A DNA stretch of 64,000 nucleotides, taken from positions 2,480,001 through 2,544,000 of the forward strand of contig OY970278.1 of the NCBI GenBank assembly GCA_963715815.1, given 5' to 3'. The translations under genes were made by a program, and so were the position numbers. Numbering within the stretch: position 1 is the stretch's first letter; the number at the start of each line of letters is the position of its first letter. This document shows, piece after piece, positions 17,373 through 26,467 of the stretch. Below the pieces are notes generated by a model. That model was not told the origin of the DNA. It saw only the letters and a program-made list of their open reading frames with translations, and made no database searches. Source of the stretch: JAFAMS01 sp963715815. GTDB lineage: Bacteria > Vulcanimicrobiota > Vulcanimicrobiia > Vulcanimicrobiales > Vulcanimicrobiaceae.

Positions 17373-19334
17373 CTAATATAGCGACGCCAACCATGCGTTC
17401 GGCCACATAACTGAACCGTAGCTCGTCCACGAGCTTCCGTTCCACTGCAGGAACGTCGTTGTAGACGAACCGTCGTAGACACCCACAAAGCCCGGCGTCG
17501 CTTCTCCCGGTACAAATCGCGCTTGCGCCGCCGGGAACGTGTAGGCGCCGCCCATAGCGAAGCTCGCCGGCGGTACGTCCGCGTAGCCGTATTTCATCAC
17601 GGTTCCGTTGATGGCCAGCATATCGCCCGACAAACTGTCGAACCGCATGCTGACCGGGTTCGAATTCGCACTCGAGATATAGAGGCAATCTTCACTTCCG
17701 ACACCGATCGTGGGATCGAACGTGCATATCTGGTATTGCGTCGCAGAAGCGTCGTAGCCTCGGAAGAAAATGTAGTTGAAGTTAGTGCCCGATGGTTGGA
17801 GCGTGTATATCTCACCGCTTGACCACATTTGGAGCGCCGGATATTGATTACCGTTCGTCCTGTCGACGCCGTACAACCAGTTTGAGCCGCTCGGATTCGT
17901 GTAGTAGAGCGGATAGATGCCGTTCCCCGCACCAGCGATGCGCAGCGACGAGGTCGCGGTGAACTGGAACGTGTACGTTCCCGAGTAGACCGTATTTCCG
18001 TTTGTGGCATTAAACTGATCGGCTTGACCGTTCCCCGAGTTGTTCGAATTATTCGTTATGACGAAGAAGCGGCCCGCAACGTCAGGCGACGTGAAGAGAT
18101 TCACCGGAGTTTCGTTACTGCCCAGCGTGTACGTCGACGTAATGGGGAAAGCTATTTGAGGAACGCCGCCGGCGAGGTACATAACGGGATTGCCGGAGCC
18201 GAGCATGTCAATGGTGTTCCCGTCGACAACGATGATATTGCGATTTGAACCTGACGAGTCACCGGTGGTGCCTAAGTAGGTCGGGCTGCTGAGCGACGGA
18301 TAGAGTGAGATGCTGTTGCAGCTTATAATAGCCGGAACGTTTTCTTGAATGTCGTAGGCGTTGAGCACCGGATTACCGGGCGTCATTGCGATGGCGATGT
18401 ACGTACCAACAGCCAATTGCGCGAATGCAGGGCTCGCGATCGAACCGAGTTGAAAGCCGGCGGCTCCGTTGCTTCCAGCGCCGAAACTGGCCGGGATATT
18501 GTACGTCGCGCCGTAGAGCACGCCGGAACCCTCAGGGCCCGATTCGTAGACGAACAACTGATACAGTGACGTGTCGTAAACCGTGTTATGATCCGCGGAA
18601 GCAACGCCGTACGTCGACACTTCGTAGAGGTCGACCGCGGCGAGCCCAGCGCCGTTCCCCGCATTAACGTAACCCGTGAGCGGGTTGGCTAATGGGCCGA
18701 CGATCTCGTTGTCGTCGGCATCGAACGCGTAGATCGGAGCATAGGCGCTCGAGCCGGTCGTCGTCGTGCAATTGTCCGGCGCGGCGATGAATACATACTG
18801 CGCAATCGCTTGGCTGTCCACGTAAAGATAATTGCTGTACACCGACGGCGCCGCGCCGTTGGCGTAAATCGTTTGCGCGGTGGGGTTCGCGTATAAATTC
18901 GTGCCAAGCCAATGATTGCTCGAATCGTAGAGATTCGAGTAGATCGTGTACGTTCCGACCGGAAGATTCGTCGCGCACTCGTAGGCCACGTACACATTCG
19001 TGCATTGGCTAAGGTAGATCGACGTCGTGAAGACGCTCGTGCCGTTGTACGTTGCGGTAAGCGCGACGCTTGCCGTCGAGGGGCTCACAAAACTCGGAAC
19101 CCGCTTGCTCGAAACCGCCGGCCGGGCCTTATTGCTGACACGCCGCCCGCTCAATGTCTGTTTTTGGGCGAGCGTGATGCTCAGTGTGACCTTAGCGCCA
19201 TTGGTGAGACTCGATGGACCGTTGCCGCCGCCCGATGACGACCCAGAACTTAGGGAATGCCCCCCTCCGGAGCATCCCGCAATCAACATCAAGCCCGCAG
19301 CCGAAAGTGCCGAACGTCGCGCCCTGTTTGCCAA
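17373..19334 (-). CDS. Large secreted lipoprotein, paralogue 3 of 3, function unknown
   Basis: This 653-residue protein starts with TTG at 19334, supported by AAGGAAG about 7 nt upstream, and reads through ALSAAGLMLIAGCSGGGHSL, a lipoprotein signal. It has the family block AKVTLSITLAQKQ and KRVPSFVSPSTASVALTATY, then a Tyr/Asn/Ser/Gly-rich body with ANPLTGYVNAGNGAGLAAVDLY. The tandem copy follows 14 nt downstream. I recognise the family only by internal similarity of the three copies. They could be surface adhesins, structural propellers or carriers of glycans made by the adjacent glycosyltransferases, all untested. Confidence 0.82.
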   Translation of the reverse strand: MANRARRSALSAAGLMLIAGCSGGGHSLSSGSSSGGGNGPSSLTNGAKVTLSITLAQKQTLSGRRVSNKARPAVSSKRVPSFVSPSTASVALTATYNGTSVFTTSIYLSQCTNVYVAYECATNLPVGTYTIYSNLYDSSNHWLGTNLYANPTAQTIYANGAAPSVYSNYLYVDSQAIAQYVFIAAPDNCTTTTGSSAYAPIYAFDADDNEIVGPLANPLTGYVNAGNGAGLAAVDLYEVSTYGVASADHNTVYDTSLYQLFVYESGPEGSGVLYGATYNIPASFGAGSNGAAGFQLGSIASPAFAQLAVGTYIAIAMTPGNPVLNAYDIQENVPAIISCNSISLYPSLSSPTYLGTTGDSSGSNRNIIVVDGNTIDMLGSGNPVMYLAGGVPQIAFPITSTYTLGSNETPVNLFTSPDVAGRFFVITNNSNNSGNGQADQFNATNGNTVYSGTYTFQFTATSSLRIAGAGNGIYPLYYTNPSGSNWLYGVDRTNGNQYPALQMWSSGEIYTLQPSGTNFNYIFFRGYDASATQYQICTFDPTIGVGSEDCLYISSANSNPVSMRFDSLSGDMLAINGTVMKYGYADVPPASFAMGGAYTFPAAQARFVPGEATPGFVGVYDGSSTTTFLQWNGSSWTSYGSVMWPNAWLASLY

Positions 19335-19481
19335 ATTTAACTTCCTTGGTAGGTAGTTAGGCGGTTCGAGCCCTGGGTTGTCCGACCTTGCGTTGGTTTA
19401 GAAAGTGTGAGGTCGCTCAGACAGGGGATGACCTCCGAAGAAGCGCCAAAGGCGCTCGACCAATCGACGAAAGGATGGCAC

Positions 19482-19841
19482 ATGAATCCGTCTGACCTCT
19501 CAGAACGCATCATGGCCCAAGCGCGCGATCTCCAGAACAAGGTCACGCAAGCGGCGAGTCAATCCGCGGAACAGATGAAACCGTTCATCGAGCAATCGAT
19601 GACCACGGCCGGCGAGCTTCAGAAGACGCTCGCCGAGCACGCCTCTAAGACGGCCGCGATCAACCAGGAGTACACAAACCGCGCGCTCGGACACGTCTCA
19701 GAGCTTATGAAGCTGGGATCCGAAGCGATGCGAGCAAATGCGGAGCAAGCACGCGCAATGGCACAGGACATGGTCGGCCACGCACGTCGAGCGTACGAAA
19801 CGACGAGCGCCTTCGGGCACGAAGCCGGGAAGGACGACTAG
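19482..19841 (+). CDS. Phasin-family protein
   Basis: The ATG at 19482 follows GAAAGGA and gives 119 residues that are almost wholly helical and amphipathic (QARDLQNKVTQAASQSAEQM, then LMKLGSEAMRANAEQARAMA). This is the pattern of phasins, which coat polyhydroxyalkanoate granules. An upstream in-frame start at 19407 would add 25 residues unlike any phasin. No PHA synthase is in the window, so granule association is inferred from the family. The stop codon interleaves with that of gltB on a CTAG. The 147-nt gap on the left, shared with a divergent lipoprotein, is the presumed promoter region. Confidence 0.75.
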   Translation: MNPSDLSERIMAQARDLQNKVTQAASQSAEQMKPFIEQSMTTAGELQKTLAEHASKTAAINQEYTNRALGHVSELMKLGSEAMRANAEQARAMAQDMVGHARRAYETTSAFGHEAGKDD

Positions 19842-22800
19842 CGGCTTTTTGCCGCGACCGGAACCGCGACCACTTCCACGACGGCCGGAGCGAACTTCAG
19901 AAACTTCTCGGTTGACTGCGGCCACGACGCGATAAGCTCGCGGGCCAAACCCGAGTTCGTCGCCGCGTGGTGCCGTTCCAAGAGGTCGCGTAACAGGCCG
20001 GCATCCGCGTCTGCGGCGCTCATTGCGGTCATCGCCTCGTGCGGCGACGAGAGAAGATCGGTCGCCAGAACGAAGACCGTTCCGCCGGTCATACCGCTTG
20101 CGAAATTCCGGCCGATTGGGCCGAGAATCGCGACCGTGCCTTTCGTCATGTACTCGCAGGCGTGGTCGCCCGCGCCTTCAGTGACGATCGTTGCACCGGA
20201 GTTACGCACGGCGAGCCGCTCGCCGGCCGCGCCGCGGATGAACGCTTCGCCGCCGCGCGCGCCGTAAAAGGAAGCGTTGCCGATTGCGGGTTCATGCGGC
20301 TCTCCGGGCGAGCGAACGATGATCTTCCCGCCTTCCATACCTTTGCCGACGAAATCATTCGCATCGCCGTCAAGCTCGAGGGAGAGTCCATGCGTAATAA
20401 ACGCGCCGAAGCTTTGGCCGGCGGTTCCGCGATAGTGCAGCGTAATAGGACGCACGTCTTCGCCGCTCTTGCGCTGCAACACGATCGAATGCGCGATGCG
20501 GGCGCCGACGGTACGATCCGCGGGCGTCAGCACGAAACGCTCGTTGCGCGCTGAGGCGCGATCGTCAACATGGCCCTCTTCTTGCGGAACGTCGCGGGGC
20601 TCGACCATTTGTTCCGGAAGACGCAGCACTTCCGTTAGATCGACATCGACGCCGAGGGCAAGTGTTGAATCTGCAACGCGCAGCAAGTCGGAGCGACCGT
20701 GAATCTCTTCGAGGCTGCGCGCGCCGAGCTTCGCAAGACGGCGGCGGACGTCATTAGCAATAAACTCAAAGAATGCGATTGCTTCCTCAGGCTTGCCCTT
20801 GAACTTCTCGCGGAATTTCGGATCTTGGCTCGCGATGCCGACCGGGCACGTGTTCTTGTGACATTGCCGCGCGTAAATGCAGCCGAGCGCAATTAAGAGC
20901 GCGGTTCCGAATCCGTAGAGGTCCGCGCCGAGCATCGCGGCGACGATAACATCGCGGCCGCTCTTGAATCCGCCGTCGACGCGCAGCTTGACGCGCGAGC
21001 GCAACCCGTTTGCGACGAGCGCATGATGCGTCTCGACCAGACCCAGCTCCCACGGCAATCCGGCGTGCTTGATCGACGAGAGCGGCGAAGCGCCCGTTCC
21101 GCCGTCGAAGCCGCTGATGTGAATGACGTCGGCTCGCGCTTTCGCAACGCCGCTTGCCACGACGCCGATCCCGGATTGGCTGACCAGCTTTACCGCAATT
21201 TTGGCTTGCGGTGCAGCGCGCCGCAAATCGTATATCAGCTGCGCCAAGTCTTCAATTGAATAGATGTCGTGATGCGGGGGTGGCGAGATCAGCTGTTGAC
21301 CGGGGCTCGCGCCGCGCAGACGCGCAATGTCGGCCGAGACCTTGAAGCCCGGAATCTGCCCGCCTTCACCCGGCTTGCTGCCCTGCGCCATCTTGATCTC
21401 GAGCTCGTCGGCGCTCGCCAAATATTCTGCCCCGACACCGAACCGTGCGGAAGCGACTTGTTTGATCGTGCTGCGCGACGGGCCCCAGAAGCGTGAGGGC
21501 TCTTCACCGCCTTCACCGGAGTTACTGCGAGCACCGATCACGTTGACGCCGGTTGCTATCGTCGCATGTGCCTCAGGCCCGAGTGCGCCAAGCGACATTG
21601 CCGCAGTCGTGAATTTGCGCACGATATCGCTGACGCTCTGCGTTTGCTCGAGCGGAATCGAATCACCAATCGATTGCGGTTGGATCAGGTCGCGCAGCGC
21701 AATCGGCGGTCGCGCTTCCATTTCGTCCGATAGTTTTTCGAACGCGGCATAGTCGCCGTTCATCGCGGCCGCACGCAAGAACTTGATGACGTTCGGATCG
21801 AACCCGCGCCGCACGCCTTCGCGCCGGTAGCGGAACAAACCGCGATCTTGCGGGACGCCGCCTTGCGCGGCGGCCGCGCTCCAGGCGCGGACGTCTTCTT
21901 CCAGCTCGACGAAGCCAACCGTCGGAACGTGCGCGCGCATTCCCGGGAAGCACAAATCGGCGATATCTCGACCCAGTCCGATGGTCTCGAAGGTTTGCGC
22001 GCCGATGTACGAGCGCAACGTGCAGATGCCGAGCTTCGACATCACTTTGAGGACGCCCGAACGCACGGCATCGAGAAACGCGCGGCTGGTGCCGCCGTTG
22101 TGCGCCGCGATTCGCAGCCCCAGCCACGGGCAAACAACATTTGCACCCGCGGAAATCACCGCCGCAATCGAGTGCGAGTCGCGACCGAAACCATCGGCGA
22201 CCGCGATGCTCGATTGCATCCGCAGCCCTGCGCTCGTCAACGTTTGATGCACGGCTCCCGCCGCGAGCACCGCCGGAACGGGCGTCTGCGCATCGCGATC
22301 GTCGAGTACGATCAAGCTGGCGCCGTGACGCACCGCTTCTTCTGCTTCGTGCGCAATCTCGCGCAAGCGCTCACCAAGACGTGACTCGCCGAGCTCGAGT
22401 CGAACGACATGCTGCGCCAACCGTTCGTCGGCGCGCACGAGATCGAATGCGTGCTCGTCGAGCACCGCGTGGTCGAGCATGACGAGCGAACCGAAAGACG
22501 GAACGTCCCCGTTTGTCGGGCCCGAACCGATCCACGCACGCATGTCGAAGGCGAGCCCTTCGCGATACGGATCGATCGGCGGATTCGTGACCTGCGCGAA
22601 ACGCTGACGCAAATAATATGCGACCGGCATGCGCCGTTCGAGGAACGGCAGTGCCGCATCATCACCCATCGAAAAGACGGGCTCGCCGCCTCCGGCTGCG
22701 ACGACCTCGACGACGTCTTTGATCTCATCCTTCGCAAATGCAAAGCGAACGAGATCGGCATCCGTTGGTGCAGCGGGTGCCGTAAGTGCCTGTGCGTGTG

Positions 22801-24058
22801 AAAGATCGAAGTGCCACGAACGCACGATCGCGCGATAGTCTCCCCGTGCGCGACGCTCTTCGCGAAACGTTTTCGGCTTGACCAACTCGCCGGTAGCAAA
22901 ACGCACAACAAGCCGTTCACCCGGGCCTAAACGCCCGCGCTCGAGGATTTTATCGCTGCCGAAATCGACGACGCCCGCTTCGCTCGCGCACAAAACCTTT
23001 CCGGATTCGGTGCGGCACCAGCGCAGCGGACGAAAGCCGTTGCGATCGAGCGCGGCGCCGACGATATCGCCGTCGGTGAATATCATTGCGGCCGGACCGT
23101 CCCAGGGTTCGATGGTCGGAACGTGCGCATCGTAATACGCGTGCAGACGGTCATCTTCGGCGTCGATCGCCGGCGCCAGCATGAAGTCGATCGCTACGTC
23201 GATACGGTGACCGGAACCGAGCATCGTATCGAGCGTCGTATCGAAATCGAGTGAGTCGCTTGCACCCCGAATCGGCTGCATGCCTCGCGCGCGCATCCAG
23301 GCGCGATTGCCGGTGATCGTGTTGATCTCGCCGTTGTGCGCAATCAGATTGAACGGCTGCACCAGCTTCCACGACGGCGACGTGTTCGTCGAAAAGCGTT
23401 GGTGGAAGATCGCATAGCGCGACGTGAATGCGGGATCGCGAAGATCTTTGAAATACGAACCGAGCTCGTTGCTCGAAAGCAATCCCTTATAGATGACGCT
23501 GTCGGGAGATGCGCTCACGAGCGCTGCGCCGCCGCCCGCGTCGCGAAGCGTGCGAATGATGTTGCGCCGTACCTGGCGCATCCGCTCCCGAACGTTTCCC
23601 GGACCCATATCGACCAGCAGCTGCTCGTAAAGCGGGCGAGTCGCCCGGGCATGCTCGCCGAGGACTTCCGGGTCGACCTTCGGACGCCGCCACAGCAGCG
23701 GCTTCACATCGGTCGCAAAAACTGCGGCCTCGATCTGCGCACGCAGGCCGGTTGCTTCCTCGGGATCGTGCGGCAAGAACAGCGCGATTGCGGCCAAATG
23801 TCTCTCCGGCACGCGGCGGCTCATCGCCGGAAGCTCACGGATCAAAAGACTCCGAGGAGTCTCGATCAGGAGGCCGGCGCCGTCACCGGTGCGCCCGTCG
23901 GAGGCTCGCGCGCCGCGATGCACCATGCAGCCAACAGCCTCGAGCGCGAGGCGCACGATTTCATGGGATGCGGTGTGCGAAAGATCGGCGATGAAACCGA
24001 CGCCGCAGGCGTCGTGCTCGCGTGCCGGTCCCTCATCTTCAAATGCTAGGGCACGCAT
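19838..24058 (-). CDS. gltB: Glutamate synthase large subunit
   Basis: This 1406-residue protein is a little shorter than the usual 1480-1520. The class II glutaminase nucleophile is Cys18 in EHDACGVGF, exposed after removal of a 17-residue propeptide. FSTNTSPSW, the FMN-domain block GKPGEGGQIPGFKVS and the [3Fe-4S] cysteines in CHKNTCPVGIA follow. The C-terminus is the alpha-subunit beta-helix. It makes two glutamates from glutamine and 2-oxoglutarate. No small subunit (gltD) lies next to it. There is no Shine-Dalgarno before the ATG, and a plausible promoter ends so close that the leader would be only a few nucleotides. Confidence 0.96.
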   Translation of the reverse strand: MRALAFEDEGPAREHDACGVGFIADLSHTASHEIVRLALEAVGCMVHRGARASDGRTGDGAGLLIETPRSLLIRELPAMSRRVPERHLAAIALFLPHDPEEATGLRAQIEAAVFATDVKPLLWRRPKVDPEVLGEHARATRPLYEQLLVDMGPGNVRERMRQVRRNIIRTLRDAGGGAALVSASPDSVIYKGLLSSNELGSYFKDLRDPAFTSRYAIFHQRFSTNTSPSWKLVQPFNLIAHNGEINTITGNRAWMRARGMQPIRGASDSLDFDTTLDTMLGSGHRIDVAIDFMLAPAIDAEDDRLHAYYDAHVPTIEPWDGPAAMIFTDGDIVGAALDRNGFRPLRWCRTESGKVLCASEAGVVDFGSDKILERGRLGPGERLVVRFATGELVKPKTFREERRARGDYRAIVRSWHFDLSHAQALTAPAAPTDADLVRFAFAKDEIKDVVEVVAAGGGEPVFSMGDDAALPFLERRMPVAYYLRQRFAQVTNPPIDPYREGLAFDMRAWIGSGPTNGDVPSFGSLVMLDHAVLDEHAFDLVRADERLAQHVVRLELGESRLGERLREIAHEAEEAVRHGASLIVLDDRDAQTPVPAVLAAGAVHQTLTSAGLRMQSSIAVADGFGRDSHSIAAVISAGANVVCPWLGLRIAAHNGGTSRAFLDAVRSGVLKVMSKLGICTLRSYIGAQTFETIGLGRDIADLCFPGMRAHVPTVGFVELEEDVRAWSAAAAQGGVPQDRGLFRYRREGVRRGFDPNVIKFLRAAAMNGDYAAFEKLSDEMEARPPIALRDLIQPQSIGDSIPLEQTQSVSDIVRKFTTAAMSLGALGPEAHATIATGVNVIGARSNSGEGGEEPSRFWGPSRSTIKQVASARFGVGAEYLASADELEIKMAQGSKPGEGGQIPGFKVSADIARLRGASPGQQLISPPPHHDIYSIEDLAQLIYDLRRAAPQAKIAVKLVSQSGIGVVASGVAKARADVIHISGFDGGTGASPLSSIKHAGLPWELGLVETHHALVANGLRSRVKLRVDGGFKSGRDVIVAAMLGADLYGFGTALLIALGCIYARQCHKNTCPVGIASQDPKFREKFKGKPEEAIAFFEFIANDVRRRLAKLGARSLEEIHGRSDLLRVADSTLALGVDVDLTEVLRLPEQMVEPRDVPQEEGHVDDRASARNERFVLTPADRTVGARIAHSIVLQRKSGEDVRPITLHYRGTAGQSFGAFITHGLSLELDGDANDFVGKGMEGGKIIVRSPGEPHEPAIGNASFYGARGGEAFIRGAAGERLAVRNSGATIVTEGAGDHACEYMTKGTVAILGPIGRNFASGMTGGTVFVLATDLLSSPHEAMTAMSAADADAGLLRDLLERHHAATNSGLARELIASWPQSTEKFLKFAPAVVEVVAVPVAAKSR

Positions 24059-24070
24059 AGGTAAGTTTCG

Positions 24071-24099
24071 ACTTTAGGCCAGGCCCGCTATGGGGTCAA
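24071..24099 (-). promoter_or_regulatory. Candidate promoter of gltB
   Basis: On the minus strand TTGACC and TAAAGT are separated by 17 nt. The predicted start of transcription falls about 6 nt before the gltB ATG, which has no Shine-Dalgarno. This would make a nearly leaderless message. The -10 box matches the consensus at only 4 of 6 positions, so the call is tentative. Confidence 0.3.
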
Positions 24100-24158
24100 T
24101 CGACAATTGGCTAATTTGTATACATTTTAACGCACGGGCCTACCCCGGCGATACGACC

Positions 24159-25316
24159 TTAGCCTCGGAGACCGAGCGCGACCATCATCTTGTAGCCGAC
24201 CTCGAGCGCGCGCTCGTCGATGTCAAAGCGTGCCGAGTGGTGCGGAAACGCGGTCCGTTCGTCGCCGCGTGCACCGACGATGAAGTATGCCCCGGGCCGC
24301 TGTTCTTGCATGAAGGACATGTCTTCGGCCCAGCTGACAAGGTCGTGCTCGACGACGTTCTCGGCGCCGAGCGTCTTGCGGCCGACCTCCCGCACGACGT
24401 CGTTCATAGCCTTGTCATTGACCGTCGGCGGATAACTCCAGCGATATTCCATCGAAGGCTCGACTCGCATGGCGTCGCCAACACCTTTAGCGATGCGCTC
24501 GATGCGCTCGGGCATGCTCTTACGGATCTCCGGATCGAACGTGCGCACCGTTCCGCGTAACATCACTTCGTCCGGAATGACATTGAAGGTCGTACCCGCT
24601 TCAATGTGTCCGACGGTGACGACGACGGGATCTTTCGGCGCCATCTCGCGGCTGACGAGCGTTTGCACCATCGTGATAAAGTAACCCGCCGCGGCGATCG
24701 GATCGTGCGTCGTCTGCGGCATTCCGCCGTGCCCGCCTTTTCCGCGGATATGCAACGTGAACTCATCTGCCGACGCAAAGAACGCGCCGTCACGCACGCC
24801 GATCTTCCCGACGTCAAGCCCGGTATACAGATGCAGCGCGAAGGTGCGATCGACGTGCGGATTCTCGAGCGCACCGTCGTCGATCATCAGCTTGTTGCCG
24901 GCCAGGCCTTCTTCACCGGGCTGAAAACAAAAGACGAGCGTCCCGGGAACCTCGGTGCGGCGCTCGGCGAGCGTCTTCGCGGCGTTGAGCAAAATCGACA
25001 TGTGTCCGTCGTGCCCGCACGCGTGCATTTTCCCGACGTTCTTCGAGCGATACGGCGTCTCGCCGAGCTCGGTAACCGGAAGCGCATCGATATCAGCGCG
25101 CAACAGCGTGACAGGGCCTGGTTTGCCGCCCTTGAGCGTTCCGAGCAATCCGGTCTGTCCAATCCCGGTACGCAGATCGTCAAGACGCATCTTGCGCAGA
25201 TGCTCTTCGAGATACTTTGCGGTGTCGTGTTCCACGAGCGACAACTCCGGATACATGTGGAGATGCCGGCGGACCTGGACGAGCTCTTCGGAGACTTGCG
25301 GACGATCGAGCAGCAT
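24159..25316 (-). CDS. M20-family amidohydrolase (hippurate / N-acyl-amino-acid hydrolase type)
   Basis: This 385-residue metal-dependent hydrolase has RRHLHMYPELS near the N-terminus and the metal ligands in MHACGHDGHMS. FCFQPGEEGLAGNK includes the catalytic glutamate pair, and a small dimerisation domain carries GKGGHGGMPQ. The C-terminal AFPHHSARFDID completes the site. The family removes acyl groups from amino acids (hippurate, N-acetyl or indoleacetyl derivatives); the exact substrate cannot be fixed. It lies upstream of gltB on the same strand with a 100-nt gap, and is divergent from the 2-oxoacid dehydrogenase operon, so amino-acid turnover is a sensible setting. Confidence 0.92.
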   Translation of the reverse strand: MLLDRPQVSEELVQVRRHLHMYPELSLVEHDTAKYLEEHLRKMRLDDLRTGIGQTGLLGTLKGGKPGPVTLLRADIDALPVTELGETPYRSKNVGKMHACGHDGHMSILLNAAKTLAERRTEVPGTLVFCFQPGEEGLAGNKLMIDDGALENPHVDRTFALHLYTGLDVGKIGVRDGAFFASADEFTLHIRGKGGHGGMPQTTHDPIAAAGYFITMVQTLVSREMAPKDPVVVTVGHIEAGTTFNVIPDEVMLRGTVRTFDPEIRKSMPERIERIAKGVGDAMRVEPSMEYRWSYPPTVNDKAMNDVVREVGRKTLGAENVVEHDLVSWAEDMSFMQEQRPGAYFIVGARGDERTAFPHHSARFDIDERALEVGYKMMVALGLRG

Positions 25317-25426
25317 GTTCGGGGCTTCGCAACCTTTGCGGCGGTGCCCCTGTGGTGCGGGGGGTACGACACCTCTATAGAAGGGAGCCGACCGGGAATG
25401 AAAGGCCAGAATCGGATGGAGTTTGG

Positions 25427-26467
25427 ATGGCGCGGGCGCTAAGGCCGCATACCGGCCCCGGCGCGACGACTTTCGAGCGCTTCGGACTGTCGGACGAACA
25501 GCTGATCACGATCTTGCGCAACATGTTGATGCAGCGGATCGTCGACAACCGCGGGTTTCAGCTAAACCGGCAGGGCAAGGTGCCGTTCGCACTCGGCAGT
25601 GAGGGACATGAAGCGGTGCAAGCCGGCGCTGCGCTGGCGTTTGCACGCGGCAAAGACATTTTCGTCCCGTACTATCGCGATCTCGGCCTCGTGCTCGGCA
25701 TCGGCTATCCTATTCTCGATTTGCTGCTTTCGATGTTCGCGCGCGGCGCGGATCGTTCGGGGGGACGCCAATTTCCGAATCACTTCGGGAATCACGATCT
25801 CGGCATCATGAACATCTCGTCGATCATCTCTGCGCACATTCCGCATGCGGTCGGCGCGGCATATGCGTTCACGTATCGCGGCGAAACCGGACGCGCGGTA
25901 CTCGTAACCTTCGGTGAAGGTGGAACGAGCGAAGGCGAATGGCACGAATCAATCAATTTCGCGTCCATTCATAACTTGCCGATCGTCTTTCTCTGCCAGA
26001 ACAACGGCATCGCAATCTCGGTCCCGCAGACGCAGCAGATGCATGTCAAAGACGTCGCGCAGAAGGCCGTTGCGTACGGCATCCCCGGCGAAACCTTTGA
26101 CGGAATGGACCCGCTGATCAGCTACGACGCCGTCAAACGCGCACTTGATCGCGCGCGGACCGGCGGCGGACCAACGCTGCTCGAAGCCAAGTGCGCGCGC
26201 TTCCTTTCACACTCTACCGACGACGACGACCGTGCATATCGTTCGCGCGAGGTCGTACAAGAGTTGCGCAAACGCGACCCGATTACGACTTATGAAGCTC
26301 TGTTGCTCGCGAACCACGTCATCGACGAAGCCAAGATCGAATCGTTGCGCCGCGAGATTCTCGAAGAAACAAATGATGCGACCGATCGGGCCGAATCAAT
26401 GCCGCTTCCCGAGCCATCGGATCTATACAAGAACGTATATGCGGGAGACTACGAACCGTGGCAATAG
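25427..26467 (+). CDS. 2-oxoacid (branched-chain) dehydrogenase E1 component, alpha subunit
   Basis: This 346-residue ThDP-dependent subunit has GSEGHEAVQAGAALAF, the FGNHDLGIMNISS block and the ThDP/Mg motif GEGGTSEGEWHESINFASIHNLP followed by QNNGIAIS. The sequence style is that of the 2-oxoisovalerate dehydrogenase family rather than the E1p homodimer. It decarboxylates branched-chain 2-oxoacids and hands the acyl group to the E2 lipoyl arm. The ATG at 25427 follows GGATGGAG; longer in-frame readings overlap the divergent M20 gene without support. It is first in an operon of eight genes and overlaps the beta subunit by 10 nt. Confidence 0.93.
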   Translation: MARALRPHTGPGATTFERFGLSDEQLITILRNMLMQRIVDNRGFQLNRQGKVPFALGSEGHEAVQAGAALAFARGKDIFVPYYRDLGLVLGIGYPILDLLLSMFARGADRSGGRQFPNHFGNHDLGIMNISSIISAHIPHAVGAAYAFTYRGETGRAVLVTFGEGGTSEGEWHESINFASIHNLPIVFLCQNNGIAISVPQTQQMHVKDVAQKAVAYGIPGETFDGMDPLISYDAVKRALDRARTGGGPTLLEAKCARFLSHSTDDDDRAYRSREVVQELRKRDPITTYEALLLANHVIDEAKIESLRREILEETNDATDRAESMPLPEPSDLYKNVYAGDYEPWQ

